NCBI GenBank assembly: GCA_013042695.1
Contig: JABDPQ010000338.1
Location: forward strand, 1-9,346
Source of the DNA: Desulfobacterales bacterium
GTDB taxonomy: Bacteria > Desulfobacterota > Desulfobulbia > Desulfobulbales > Desulfocapsaceae
Direction: 5' to 3'
Length of the DNA stretch: 9,346 nt
Shown in pieces: positions 1-6,689 of this stretch. The notes beneath the pieces were generated by a model, which worked only from the letters and a program-made list of their open reading frames with translations, was not told where the DNA came from and made no database searches. A program made the position numbers and the translations under genes. Every line of letters starts with the position of its first letter. The first letter of the stretch is position 1.

Positions 1-87
1 CGGCGGGGCAACTCCTCCAACAATAACATCTCCCACTTCTCCTTCTGCATGACAACTAACAACATGAATAAGCTGATGCGCGCGCAT
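1..87 (-). CDS. Proline racemase family protein, N-terminal fragment (runs off the left edge)
   Basis: Only the first 29 codons are in the window; the frame is open to base 1. Reading leftwards from an ATG at 87-85, the residues include SCHAEGEVGDVIVGGVAPP. This is the characteristic N-terminal strand of the proline racemase / hydroxyproline epimerase / trans-3-hydroxyproline dehydratase family (PF05544). The start is supported by an upstream GAGG (minus strand) about 6 bases from the ATG. These are cofactor-independent enzymes that use a pair of Cys (or Cys/Ser/Thr) residues to abstract and donate the alpha proton. Both catalytic motifs lie beyond the window, so racemase, epimerase and dehydratase cannot be told apart. 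The gene follows the antiporter gene on the same strand after a 78-base gap, so it could be co-transcribed. The family call is firm for so short a piece; the substrate is unknown. Confidence 0.8.
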   Translation of the reverse strand, partial: MRAHQLIHVVSCHAEGEVGDVIVGGVAPP

Positions 88-165
88 GGCGTCCTCTTAT
101 TTGGATTAGGAATCTTTTGTATTTGACGGGTCTTTGTTTCTTATCTATTGAGATGAGTAGTTTTA

Positions 166-1233
166 TCAGTGTGCAGCACCAATATTCAAAGCATACTGGA
201 GAAAAACGTAGACGACGTAAATGCTGAGCAGCCAGCCACCCTGCCATCGATAGAAGACTCCTGTTCTATTCATGGAAATAAATGTTCTGAAAGAGAAAAG
301 GATGATCAACATTGTCGGAAAGTGGAAAAAATAGAAGTTTTTGGGAATCTCCAGTGGGGTTGCCGCGGCTGCAGCACCAATGACAAATAGACAATTTAAA
401 ACGTCGGCTCCCACAATGTTTCCAACGGTGATTTCCGGATATCCTTTGCGAATCGCTGATATGGCAGTCATGAGTTCTGGCAATGATGTGCCAAAAGCAA
501 CCATGGTTGCTGCTATTACATCATCTGGGACGCCTAGGCGAACGGCAAGCTCAGAGGCGCTGGGTACTAGAACTCGAGCACCGAGAATTACCAAAAGTAA
601 TCCACCTAAAACCATCAGCCACGAGGGTCCCAGGCCCAACTGGTCGGCCAGCTTATCCTCTTTCTCATCAAGACAGCGGTCATCACTGTTTCTTGCCCAC
701 TTGTAGGTACTATATAAATAAACAGCGAGCAGGATGAGCAGTAAAAAGCCGACCCAGCGCTCAAGCGTAGGACTTACTCCCGGCGGTGCATTAACCAGTG
801 CCAGAACCGCCAGTATTACGAGAAGAATAGCGGATCCAACCTGCACCCAGCCCGTGCGATCAAGAATAAAGCGGTTAATCGGTATGGCAACTAGTAAACA
901 AGAAAGACCGAATATGAGACCGGTGTCGGCAATAATAGACCCTACTCCATTGCCGAGAGCCAGGCCTGGATTTCCCATATAGGCAGCCATGACGGAGACA
1001 AACGCCTCGGGCAAGGTGGTTCCAAGAGAGACGACAGTTGCTCCGATAACGATTTTTGGCAAACCGGTTCGGCTGGCCAGACTGACAACTCCATCGACCA
1101 TCCAGTCTGCACCTTTGGAAAGCAGAATGATGCAGATAACGATAACTGCCAGCAATGCTAAGATAGACAGCTCATTTACTGCATTTCGTAACACGGCCTC
1201 GTTAACGATGAATTGCCAAAGGCTGTGTTCCAT
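166..1233 (-). CDS. Sodium/calcium exchanger family (CaCA) integral membrane antiporter
   Basis: This 355-residue protein consists almost entirely of hydrophobic segments and has the two inverted alpha repeats of the Ca2+:cation antiporter superfamily. Alpha-1 carries GATVVSLGTTLPE near residues 64-76, followed by GNGVGSIIAD at 94-103. Alpha-2 carries AATMVAFGTSLPE near 241-253, followed by GNIVGADVLN at 271-280. The acidic residues E76 and E253 are the expected cation ligands. A polar, charged loop near residues 178-200 (RNSDDRCLDEKEDK) separates the two halves, as is usual. Length and architecture fit the bacterial YrbG-type group, which exchanges Na+ or H+ for Ca2+ or K+ across the inner membrane. 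The ATG at 1233 is preceded on the minus strand by GGGG with 6 bases of spacing. The gene lies 108 bases downstream of the SpoIIAA-like gene on the same strand. The exchanged ion cannot be read from sequence. Confidence 0.92.
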   Translation of the reverse strand: MEHSLWQFIVNEAVLRNAVNELSILALLAVIVICIILLSKGADWMVDGVVSLASRTGLPKIVIGATVVSLGTTLPEAFVSVMAAYMGNPGLALGNGVGSIIADTGLIFGLSCLLVAIPINRFILDRTGWVQVGSAILLVILAVLALVNAPPGVSPTLERWVGFLLLILLAVYLYSTYKWARNSDDRCLDEKEDKLADQLGLGPSWLMVLGGLLLVILGARVLVPSASELAVRLGVPDDVIAATMVAFGTSLPELMTAISAIRKGYPEITVGNIVGADVLNCLFVIGAAAAATPLEIPKNFYFFHFPTMLIILFSFRTFISMNRTGVFYRWQGGWLLSIYVVYVFLQYALNIGAAH

Positions 1234-1341
1234 TATATTCCCCGCTTATTAAGGAGGCATTGAAGACATGCTGTTTCGATGCTCAAAAAAGGTACTATCA
1301 TCTATTTTGATTTGGCAGTTATGTAATTGCTAAAAGGGGGG

Positions 1342-1704
1342 CTAGGTTCGCAGGAATTCAAGTGCCAGCCCTTTGTCCTCAGTTGAGAATCCTTTCATAT
1401 TGATGTTTTTAAACAGTTTTCCCTCAAGATCGACAAGCTTTTGTAGCCATTTTTTGTGCGCTATGACAGCAATGTTACCAAAGTGAGAAAACCCAAGCTC
1501 TTTAAAAAACTTGAATTTTTCCATCATTGCATCAAACTCAACCCCCCCAATACTGACTACTTCCTGGTAAACGTTTATTTTCTTTCCACCAGCAATTTTC
1601 TCTCTGAATAGAGCGAGGATCTTTGCCATTTCCTCTTCTGTTATCTTTCCCTCAAGACGATAGGCGATAACTTCATTTGTGCCAATATCCAGTATTTCTA
1701 GCAT
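1342..1704 (-). CDS. SpoIIAA-like (STAS-related) small cytosolic protein
   Basis: A 120-residue soluble protein with no signal peptide or membrane segment. The alternating pattern fits the SpoIIAA-like fold (PF11964): an opening beta strand (MLEILDIGTNEVIAYRLEGK), a helix (ITEEEMAKILALFREKI), a central strand (KINVYQEVVSIGG), a charged helix (FDAMMEKFKFFKELG), a strand (NIAVIAHKK) and a C-terminal helix ending ALEFLRT. Members of this family are about 115-130 residues, so this one looks complete. Structures of relatives suggest lipid or hydrophobic ligand binding, but the function is generally unknown and the phosphorylated Ser motif of true anti-anti-sigma factors is not obvious. The start has GAGG eight bases upstream on the minus strand. 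It is the first gene of the minus-strand group and has a plausible promoter just ahead of it. Confidence 0.85.
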   Translation of the reverse strand: MLEILDIGTNEVIAYRLEGKITEEEMAKILALFREKIAGGKKINVYQEVVSIGGVEFDAMMEKFKFFKELGFSHFGNIAVIAHKKWLQKLVDLEGKLFKNINMKGFSTEDKGLALEFLRT

Positions 1705-1731
1705 AAATTTGACCTCGTTTTAAACCCATAC

Positions 1732-1759
1732 ATTATGCAACTTATCGCAAAAGACTCAA
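1732..1759 (-). promoter_or_regulatory. Candidate sigma70-type promoter for the SpoIIAA-like gene
   Basis: On the minus strand TTGAGT (1759-1754) and CATAAT (1737-1732) are separated by 16 bases. They match the -35 and -10 consensus at 4/6 and 5/6 positions. The -10 box ends 27 bases before the ATG at 1704, giving a short leader that contains the GAGG ribosome binding site. This is motif matching by eye only. Confidence 0.45.
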
Positions 1760-1847
1760 AACTCCCCCAGCCAGCTACAAATACCATCATTGGATGATCA
1801 TGAAGGTACTCCAGCAATCTCTAGCTTATCTCCTTCATTCATTATTG

Positions 1848-1876
1848 TTTTTTGTTGCGGCATCAGCGAGTATAAT
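1848..1876 (+). promoter_or_regulatory. Weak candidate promoter for the dehydratase-tcu operon
   Basis: A perfect -10 hexamer TATAAT (1871-1876) lies 17 bases after TTTTTG (1848-1853), which is a poor -35 match. It would give a 5' leader of about 165 bases. An alternative -10-like TATTAT at 1973-1978 has TTGTCT at 1953-1958, but only 14 bases between them. The real start site cannot be decided from sequence. Confidence 0.25.
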
Positions 1877-2046
1877 CATCTTTCATGAGCGTACTAGGCA
1901 CATTTTATCATTGTCTGCTAAAAATATATTTTATACCAAATATTTAGCCTTATTGTCTTATTAATTATCTGTTATTATTTACGATGGTTAATGATCGGCG
2001 ATGCTGACTCATTGATCACATAACCAACAAAGTATGGAATGTCACC

Positions 2047-3774
2047 ATGACCCGTAAGCGTGTAGAAGATCTTCGCAGTCATCGATGGTTTGGAGTTCCA
2101 ACCCTTAGATCATTTGGGCATCGCTCACGTATGCTGCAAATGGGCTATACAAGAGAAGAATTTACCGAGAAGCCGATAATTGCAGTGATTAATACCTGGA
2201 GCGAGATCAACTGCTGCCATACTCATTTCAAGCAGCGAGCAGAGGAAATCAAACGCGGTGTCTGGCAAGCCGGCGGAATTCCGATTGAGATGCCGGTAAT
2301 GACTCTTGCAGAAGCGTTTGAACGGCCGACGCCTATGCTTCATCGCAATTTGCTTGCCATGGAAGTAGAACAGATTCTGAGGCATCATCCATTCGATGGT
2401 GTGGTACTCATGGGTGGTTGTGATAAGACGACGCCTGCACTTATCATGGGATCGGCAAGCATGAATCTGCCGACGATCTTTGTGCCAGCAGGACCAATGC
2501 TGAAAGGTAATTGGTGCGGCGAGGTCTTGGGAAGTGGCTCTGATGCGTGGAAGTACTGGGAAGAGTTGCGTGCCGGAACGATAAATGAGTGTCAGTGGCG
2601 CGAGATCGAGGAGGGGATAGCCCGATCTCCCGGTCTCTGTATGACTATGGGGACCGGTATGACGATGACATCTCTGGCGGAAACACTTGGTCTGACGTTG
2701 CCTGGTGCCTCGACCATCCCGGCGGTAGATTCTAATCATAACCGGATGGCCAGTAGTTCAGGGCGCCGCATCGTTGATATGGTATGGGAGGATATCAAGA
2801 TAAATGATATCTGCACGGCAAAGGCATATGAAAATGTTTGTGCTGCTCTTATGGCTTTTGGAGGCTCGACGAATGCATTCGTGCATCTGATCGCCATGGC
2901 ACGAAGATCCGGTATCCCCATGAAGCTGGATGGCTACGATAAGGCAGCACAAAAAGTGCCGGTGATTCTCAATCTTCGCCCCTCAGGGACATACCTTGCA
3001 GAGGATTGGTATTATGCAGGGGGATGTCGTGCCGCTCTTAATGTAATCTGCGATAATCTTCATCTTGGCTGTTCGACCGTCAATGGAAAAACGCTCGGGG
3101 AGAACATCAAGGATGCGCATATCGTTAATGATGATGTCATTCGTCCGCTTGATAATCCTATCTACCCGGAAGGCGGCACGGCAATTCTTTATGGCAATCT
3201 TGCACCCGACGGAGCAGTCATCAAAGGCGCTGCCTGTGACCCGCGGCTACTTAAGCATAAAGGCCCGGCGCTGGTTTTTGACAGTTATGATGAAATGGCA
3301 GATGAGATAGACCGTGATGATTTAGAGGTAACGCCCGATCATATACTCATTTTACGAAATGCCGGGCCTAAAGGCGGCCCCGGAATGCCTGAATGGGGCA
3401 TGCTGCCGATCCCCAAAAAGCTGCTTAAACAAGGTGTTCGCGATATGCTCCGGCTCACAGATGCCCGGATGAGTGGCACCAGTTATGGGGCCTGCATTTT
3501 GCATGTTGCTCCTGAAAGCTATGTTGGCGGTCCCCTGGCCCTGGTTCAAAATGGCGATATCGTATCGGTAGATGTGGGTGCACGAAATCTAGAACTACTT
3601 GTTACTGCAAAAGAAATGGCGGCTCGTCAGTCTGCCTGGAAGCCCCCAATCAAAAAGTACTCGCGCAGTTATACAAAGATGTATATTGAGCATGTTACCC
3701 AGGCAAATGATGGTTGTGATTTCGATTTTCTCGAATACGACAGTATGGATTTCCCCGAACCGGAAATCCATTAA
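2047..3774 (+). CDS. IlvD/Edd family dehydratase (dihydroxy-acid or sugar-acid type)
   Basis: A 575-residue cytosolic Fe-S dehydratase of the dihydroxy-acid dehydratase / 6-phosphogluconate dehydratase family. The family removes water from 2,3-dihydroxy acids to give 2-oxo acids. Cluster and metal motifs are present: NTWSEINCCHTHF with the conserved Cys at about residue 57, GGCDKTTPA with Cys125 and the metal-site Lys127, and GLCMTMGTGMTM with Cys198. TDARMSGTSYG near 471-481 carries the catalytic Ser476, and NAGPKGGPGMPE lies near 438-449. The length and three cluster Cys fit the aldonate dehydratase (L-arabinonate/D-xylonate) branch better than the roughly 615-residue E. coli IlvD; that assignment is inference. 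The family usually has NPC where this protein has NCC. The start is an ATG with only a weak purine-rich site (GGAA) upstream. It leads the tcuAB cluster, which points to catabolism rather than branched-chain amino acid synthesis; no other ilv gene is nearby. Confidence 0.9.
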   Translation: MTRKRVEDLRSHRWFGVPTLRSFGHRSRMLQMGYTREEFTEKPIIAVINTWSEINCCHTHFKQRAEEIKRGVWQAGGIPIEMPVMTLAEAFERPTPMLHRNLLAMEVEQILRHHPFDGVVLMGGCDKTTPALIMGSASMNLPTIFVPAGPMLKGNWCGEVLGSGSDAWKYWEELRAGTINECQWREIEEGIARSPGLCMTMGTGMTMTSLAETLGLTLPGASTIPAVDSNHNRMASSSGRRIVDMVWEDIKINDICTAKAYENVCAALMAFGGSTNAFVHLIAMARRSGIPMKLDGYDKAAQKVPVILNLRPSGTYLAEDWYYAGGCRAALNVICDNLHLGCSTVNGKTLGENIKDAHIVNDDVIRPLDNPIYPEGGTAILYGNLAPDGAVIKGAACDPRLLKHKGPALVFDSYDEMADEIDRDDLEVTPDHILILRNAGPKGGPGMPEWGMLPIPKKLLKQGVRDMLRLTDARMSGTSYGACILHVAPESYVGGPLALVQNGDIVSVDVGARNLELLVTAKEMAARQSAWKPPIKKYSRSYTKMYIEHVTQANDGCDFDFLEYDSMDFPEPEIH

Positions 3775-3800
3775 TATTGGCCCACAGAAACTGTCCAGCC

Positions 3801-3808
3801 GGAAGGAG
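3801..3808 (+). promoter_or_regulatory. Strong ribosome binding site for the small ORF
   Basis: GGAAGGAG lies 6 bases before the GTG at 3815, in the gap between the dehydratase and tcuA genes. No other start codon is suitably placed for it. tcuA has its own AGGAG at 3932-3936, so this second strong site is evidence for a separate translated ORF. Confidence 0.6.
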
Positions 3809-3814
3809 TCGGCC

Positions 3815-3925
3815 GTGAAGTTTACAGGTACTCTTGCTGGTTGTATTAATGCTTCGGATGCAGTAGTAATCAATGAAATTATTGAACAAACGGATATAGC
3901 TGACAAAATTGCTCTGAAGATCTGA
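3815..3925 (+). CDS. Small ORF of 36 codons between the dehydratase and tcuA
   Basis: A GTG start preceded by GGAAGGAG opens a 36-codon frame ending in TGA at 3923-3925, 17 bases before the tcuA start. The peptide begins MKFTGTLAGCINASDAVVIN and continues with an Ile/Asp/Glu-rich stretch ending DKIALKI. It has one Cys, no evident signal peptide and no membrane span; the second half could form an amphipathic helix. I do not recognise it. Its spacing (40 bases after the dehydratase stop, 17 before tcuA) is what one expects of a gene inside an operon. It could be a small accessory subunit, a leader peptide coupling translation into tcuA, or the remnant of a larger gene. The same frame is open upstream to 3599, but that part overlaps the dehydratase and has no support. 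Confidence 0.45.
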   Translation: MKFTGTLAGCINASDAVVINEIIEQTDIADKIALKI

Positions 3926-3942
3926 AATAGCAGGAGATAGGC

Positions 3943-5340
3943 GTGACGGAAGAACAATCAAGCCTCTATGACGTTTTAGTCGTGGGAGGAGGGAATGCTG
4001 CATTGTGTGCAGCTATGACTGCCCGGGAAGCTGGAGCCCGGGTGCTTGTGCTGGAGGCATCTCCGAAACACTTTAGAGGAGGTAACAGCAGGCATACACG
4101 TAATCTGCGCTATATGCATGAAAGTGGTAATGATTTTCTCACCGGACCGTATCCAGAGGAAGAGTTTTGGGATGATCTCATACGGGTGACGGAAGGCAAT
4201 ACAGACGAAGAGCTTGCCCGGCTGACCATCAGAGAGTCAAACAATGTTGGGGAATGGATGCAGGATCATGGTTGCCGCTTCCAGCCTGCAATGCGTGGGA
4301 CGCTGCATCTCTCTCGCACAAACGCCTTTTTTTTGGGAGGAGGGCGGGCTCTGATCAATTCCTACTATGTAACAGCAGAAAAACTCGGTGTTGAAATACT
4401 CTATAATGCAGAAGTAGATGATTTAGAAATTAAAGATGATCTGTTTGTGAGTGCACTCGTTAAAAGTGAGGGCTTAATCCAGAAAATTGAGGCGAAAGCG
4501 GTGGTCCTAGCCTCCGGCGGGTTCCAGGCAAACCTGGAATGGCTTCAGGAGAGTTGGGGGGATGCGGCAAAGAATTTCATTGTCCGTGGTTCACCTTATG
4601 ATACAGGCCGGATGCTTCGCGTCCTGCTTGACAATGGTGCCAAACAGATTGGTGATCCCCGTCAATGTCATGCTGTTGCCATTGATGCCCGAGCCCCGAA
4701 ATTTGATGGCGGTATTGTTACACGACTGGACTGTGTTTCATTTGGTGTTGTAGTGAATAAAGAGGCACAACGTTTTTATGATGAAGGTGAAGATTTCTGG
4801 CCCAAACGATATGCTATCTGGGGGCGACTTGTTGCGCAACAACCAGACCAGATTGCCTATTCAATAATTGATGCCAAGTCTATTGATTTGTTCATGCCCT
4901 CTGTTTTTCCACCGTTTGAGGCTTCTTCGCTTAACGATCTTGCACGGCAGCTTGAGTTGGACCCCGAAGCCCTGGGGCAAACCATCGGAGATTTTAATAA
5001 TGGTATCCGTCCCGGTGAGTTTGACCCTGGTGAACTGGATAATTGTCAAACACAGGGGCTCAAGCCCCAGAAAAGTCATTGGGCCCGTCCCATAGATACT
5101 CCGCCTTTTTATGGCTATCCTCTCAGGCCGGGGATCACATTTACCTACCTGAGCGTTGCAGTAAACAAAAATGCTCAGGTGATAATGCAGACCAATCGAC
5201 CCGCAGCAAATATATTTGCTGCAGGGGAAATTATGTCTGGAAATATTTTAGGAAAAGGATATATGGCTGGATTTGGTATGACAATCGGTACCGTTTTCGG
5301 AAGAATAGCAGGCAGGGAGGCCGCAGGTTATGTCGTCTGA
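3943..5340 (+). CDS. tcuA: FAD-dependent tricarballylate dehydrogenase TcuA
   Basis: A 465-residue flavoprotein of the fumarate reductase/succinate dehydrogenase flavoprotein superfamily, close in length to Salmonella TcuA. TcuA oxidises tricarballylate to cis-aconitate. An N-terminal Rossmann FAD motif VVGGGNAALCAA (residues 13-24) ends in an acidic residue at VLVLEAS (E38). It is followed by the RGGNSRHTRNLRY segment near 45-57 typical of TcuA/CobZ proteins. A second FAD-contact strand AVVLASGGFQ lies near 170, and the C-terminal NIFAAGEIMSGNILGKGYMAGFGMTIG closes the flavin site. The start is GTG at 3943 with AGGAG six bases upstream. The 3' end overlaps tcuB by 11 bases, indicating translational coupling. 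The family call is very solid. Exact substrate and direction (oxidation of tricarballylate or reduction of aconitate) are inferred from homologues, and closely related proteins may act on other tricarboxylates. Confidence 0.93.
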   Translation: MTEEQSSLYDVLVVGGGNAALCAAMTAREAGARVLVLEASPKHFRGGNSRHTRNLRYMHESGNDFLTGPYPEEEFWDDLIRVTEGNTDEELARLTIRESNNVGEWMQDHGCRFQPAMRGTLHLSRTNAFFLGGGRALINSYYVTAEKLGVEILYNAEVDDLEIKDDLFVSALVKSEGLIQKIEAKAVVLASGGFQANLEWLQESWGDAAKNFIVRGSPYDTGRMLRVLLDNGAKQIGDPRQCHAVAIDARAPKFDGGIVTRLDCVSFGVVVNKEAQRFYDEGEDFWPKRYAIWGRLVAQQPDQIAYSIIDAKSIDLFMPSVFPPFEASSLNDLARQLELDPEALGQTIGDFNNGIRPGEFDPGELDNCQTQGLKPQKSHWARPIDTPPFYGYPLRPGITFTYLSVAVNKNAQVIMQTNRPAANIFAAGEIMSGNILGKGYMAGFGMTIGTVFGRIAGREAAGYVV

Positions 5341-6427
5341 TAGGTTAAAAGAAGCTGAACGGGTATTAACGATATGCAACGCCTGCCGTTACTGTGAAGG
5401 TTACTGTGCCGTTTTCCCAGCCATGGAACTCCGTAGAACGTTCACTGCTGGTGATTTAAAATACCTCTCCAACCTCTGCCATAATTGCCGTGATTGCTAT
5501 TATGCCTGTCAGTATGCACCACCCCATGATTTCTCCTTGAATTTTCCAAGAGCAATGGCAGATCTGCGGATGGACACCTATAGTGAATTTACCTGGCCGA
5601 GATTTCTTTCAGGTTCATTCAAGGGAAATGGCCTGGCCGTCTTTGCCATCTCCGTGATGAGCATTGTTGCCTTTGCGGCTATCTCTTTTGCCTCCAAGGG
5701 AGTCACAGCCATTTTTGGAACGCACCAGGGACCTAACTCATTTTATAGGATTGTGTCCTATATCACTATGATTTGGCCATTTTTGCTGTTGGCCATTTTT
5801 GCTATTGTCAGCCTCTGGAAGGGAGCCCAATATTTCTGGCAGGAGACTGTTTCAAATGACAAACCCCTCTTTGATAAAAAAGCACATTTTCAAGCAATCT
5901 GGGATGTACTGCGGCTGAAATATCTGGATGGCGGCGGTCATGGATGCAATTTTCCAGACGATCGCTTCAGCATGATACGCCGATATCTGCATCATTTCGT
6001 CTTTTATGGGTTTATGCTATGTCTTGCCTCAACAACTGTTGCTGCAATCTATGACCATCTTTTTCATATCCCGGCTCCCTATCCTTTCTTTAGTTGGCCC
6101 GTGATGCTTGGAACAATTGGAGGACTGGCACTTCTGGTTGGTACGGGAGGGCTGTTGGTCTTAAAATTTCGTATGGATCGTCTGCCAGCAGCCGATAAAG
6201 CCTATGGCATGGATATCGGGTTTATCAGTCTGCTTTTTACTATCAGCCTTACTGGCCTTGTTTTGCTGGTTTTTCGAGAGACAGCAGCAATGGGGACGCT
6301 GTTAATTGTCCATCTTGGCCTGGTCTTGGCGTTTTTTATCACTATTCCTTACGGCAAGTTTGTGCATGCTCTCTATCGCTATACAGCGCTTGTACGCTAT
6401 GCGCAAGAACAGTCCGAGGCTGAGTAA
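5330..6427 (+). CDS. tcuB: TcuB, Fe-S and membrane electron-transfer partner of TcuA
   Basis: A 365-residue membrane protein with an N-terminal ferredoxin-like region. Two Cys clusters, C16-x2-C19-x2-C22-x3-C26 and C50-x2-C53-x2-C56-x3-C60, fit two [4Fe-4S] clusters. After residue 100 come about six hydrophobic segments (roughly 101-121, 143-163, 220-240, 257-278, 297-315, 321-341). His221/222, His328 and His346 in or beside these segments are candidate haem b ligands. The motif GGGHGCNFPDD (201-211) is typical of the TcuB/CitB family. TcuB reoxidises the FADH2 of TcuA and passes electrons to the quinone pool. The ATG at 5330 sits inside the end of tcuA with GGGAGG nine bases upstream. No terminator hairpin is evident directly after the stop; instead the gap with two palindromes begins. 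Confidence 0.93.
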   Translation: MSSDRLKEAERVLTICNACRYCEGYCAVFPAMELRRTFTAGDLKYLSNLCHNCRDCYYACQYAPPHDFSLNFPRAMADLRMDTYSEFTWPRFLSGSFKGNGLAVFAISVMSIVAFAAISFASKGVTAIFGTHQGPNSFYRIVSYITMIWPFLLLAIFAIVSLWKGAQYFWQETVSNDKPLFDKKAHFQAIWDVLRLKYLDGGGHGCNFPDDRFSMIRRYLHHFVFYGFMLCLASTTVAAIYDHLFHIPAPYPFFSWPVMLGTIGGLALLVGTGGLLVLKFRMDRLPAADKAYGMDIGFISLLFTISLTGLVLLVFRETAAMGTLLIVHLGLVLAFFITIPYGKFVHALYRYTALVRYAQEQSEAE

Positions 6428-6448
6428 CACTTAAAACGAGCTCTGTTT

Positions 6449-6597
6449 CTATACATAGGGCATAAGTCCGAATCATCTTGACATGCTTCGTCACTCACGT
6501 GCGGTGACCTGCTCACAGCACTCCCGGGCTGCTCCGCTGGCCTCCTCATTCGTTGCTTGTTTCGTCAAGCGTCTCGAATCCATGACGCCATGTATAG
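6449..6597. repeat. Palindromic element 1, MITE-like, GC-richer than its flanks
   Basis: A 149-base unit bounded by inverted ends: CTATACAT at 6449-6456 and ATGTATAG at 6590-6597, extending imperfectly to GGGC/GCC. Inside, CTTGAC (6477-6482) and GTCAAG (6564-6569) pair in exactly the same register. CGA/TCG (6469-6471 and 6574-6576) pair one base out of register. A CCCGGG palindrome (6523-6528) sits close to the centre. The middle is clearly GC-richer than the surrounding intergenic DNA. This is the form of a miniature inverted-repeat or foldback element. No target site duplication or transposase was found. Confidence 0.5.
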
Positions 6598-6689
6598 CCT
6601 ATCTCCCGTATGAATAATATTTGGATACTCTTGTCAATGAGCTTTGTCTACCCCATCCAATAAGAGTTTTCAGATAGCTGAATTGCATC

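Larger units (their letters stand above)
1705..2046. other. AT-rich divergent intergenic control region
   Basis: 342 bases without a supportable gene, between the minus-strand SpoIIAA-like gene and the plus-strand dehydratase gene. Beyond the minus-strand promoter candidate, it holds a perfect plus-strand TATAAT at 1871-1876 and a very AT-rich stretch at about 1918-1980 containing TATTAT (1973-1978). Two palindromic sites could be operator half-sites: ATGATCAT at 1794-1801, and a TGATC/GATCA pair at 1992-1996 and 2014-2018 just upstream of the start codon. No regulator gene lies nearby to match them to. Confidence 0.5.

Noticed and set aside
1..126. A plus-strand frame open from the left edge to a stop at 124-126
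   Set aside because: Its peptide has no recognisable features, while the opposite strand encodes a clear proline racemase family N-terminus.
56..247. A 63-codon minus-strand ORF overlapping the antiporter C-terminus and the racemase start
   Set aside because: It overlaps two better-supported genes in another frame and its peptide looks random.
2047..3774. Naming the dehydratase ilvD
   Set aside because: Length and context favour an aldonate- or tricarboxylate-linked dehydratase, and there is no branched-chain amino acid gene nearby, so no gene symbol is given.
3599..3814. Upstream extension of the frame of the small ORF into the dehydratase gene
   Set aside because: It is fully inside the dehydratase coding sequence in another frame; only the part from GTG 3815 has a ribosome binding site.
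6491..6583. A 30-codon minus-strand ORF (ATG at 6583) inside palindromic element 1
   Set aside because: It lies wholly inside the palindromic element, has no clear ribosome binding site, and its hydrophilic peptide resembles no family I know. It is probably a by-product of the repeat sequence.
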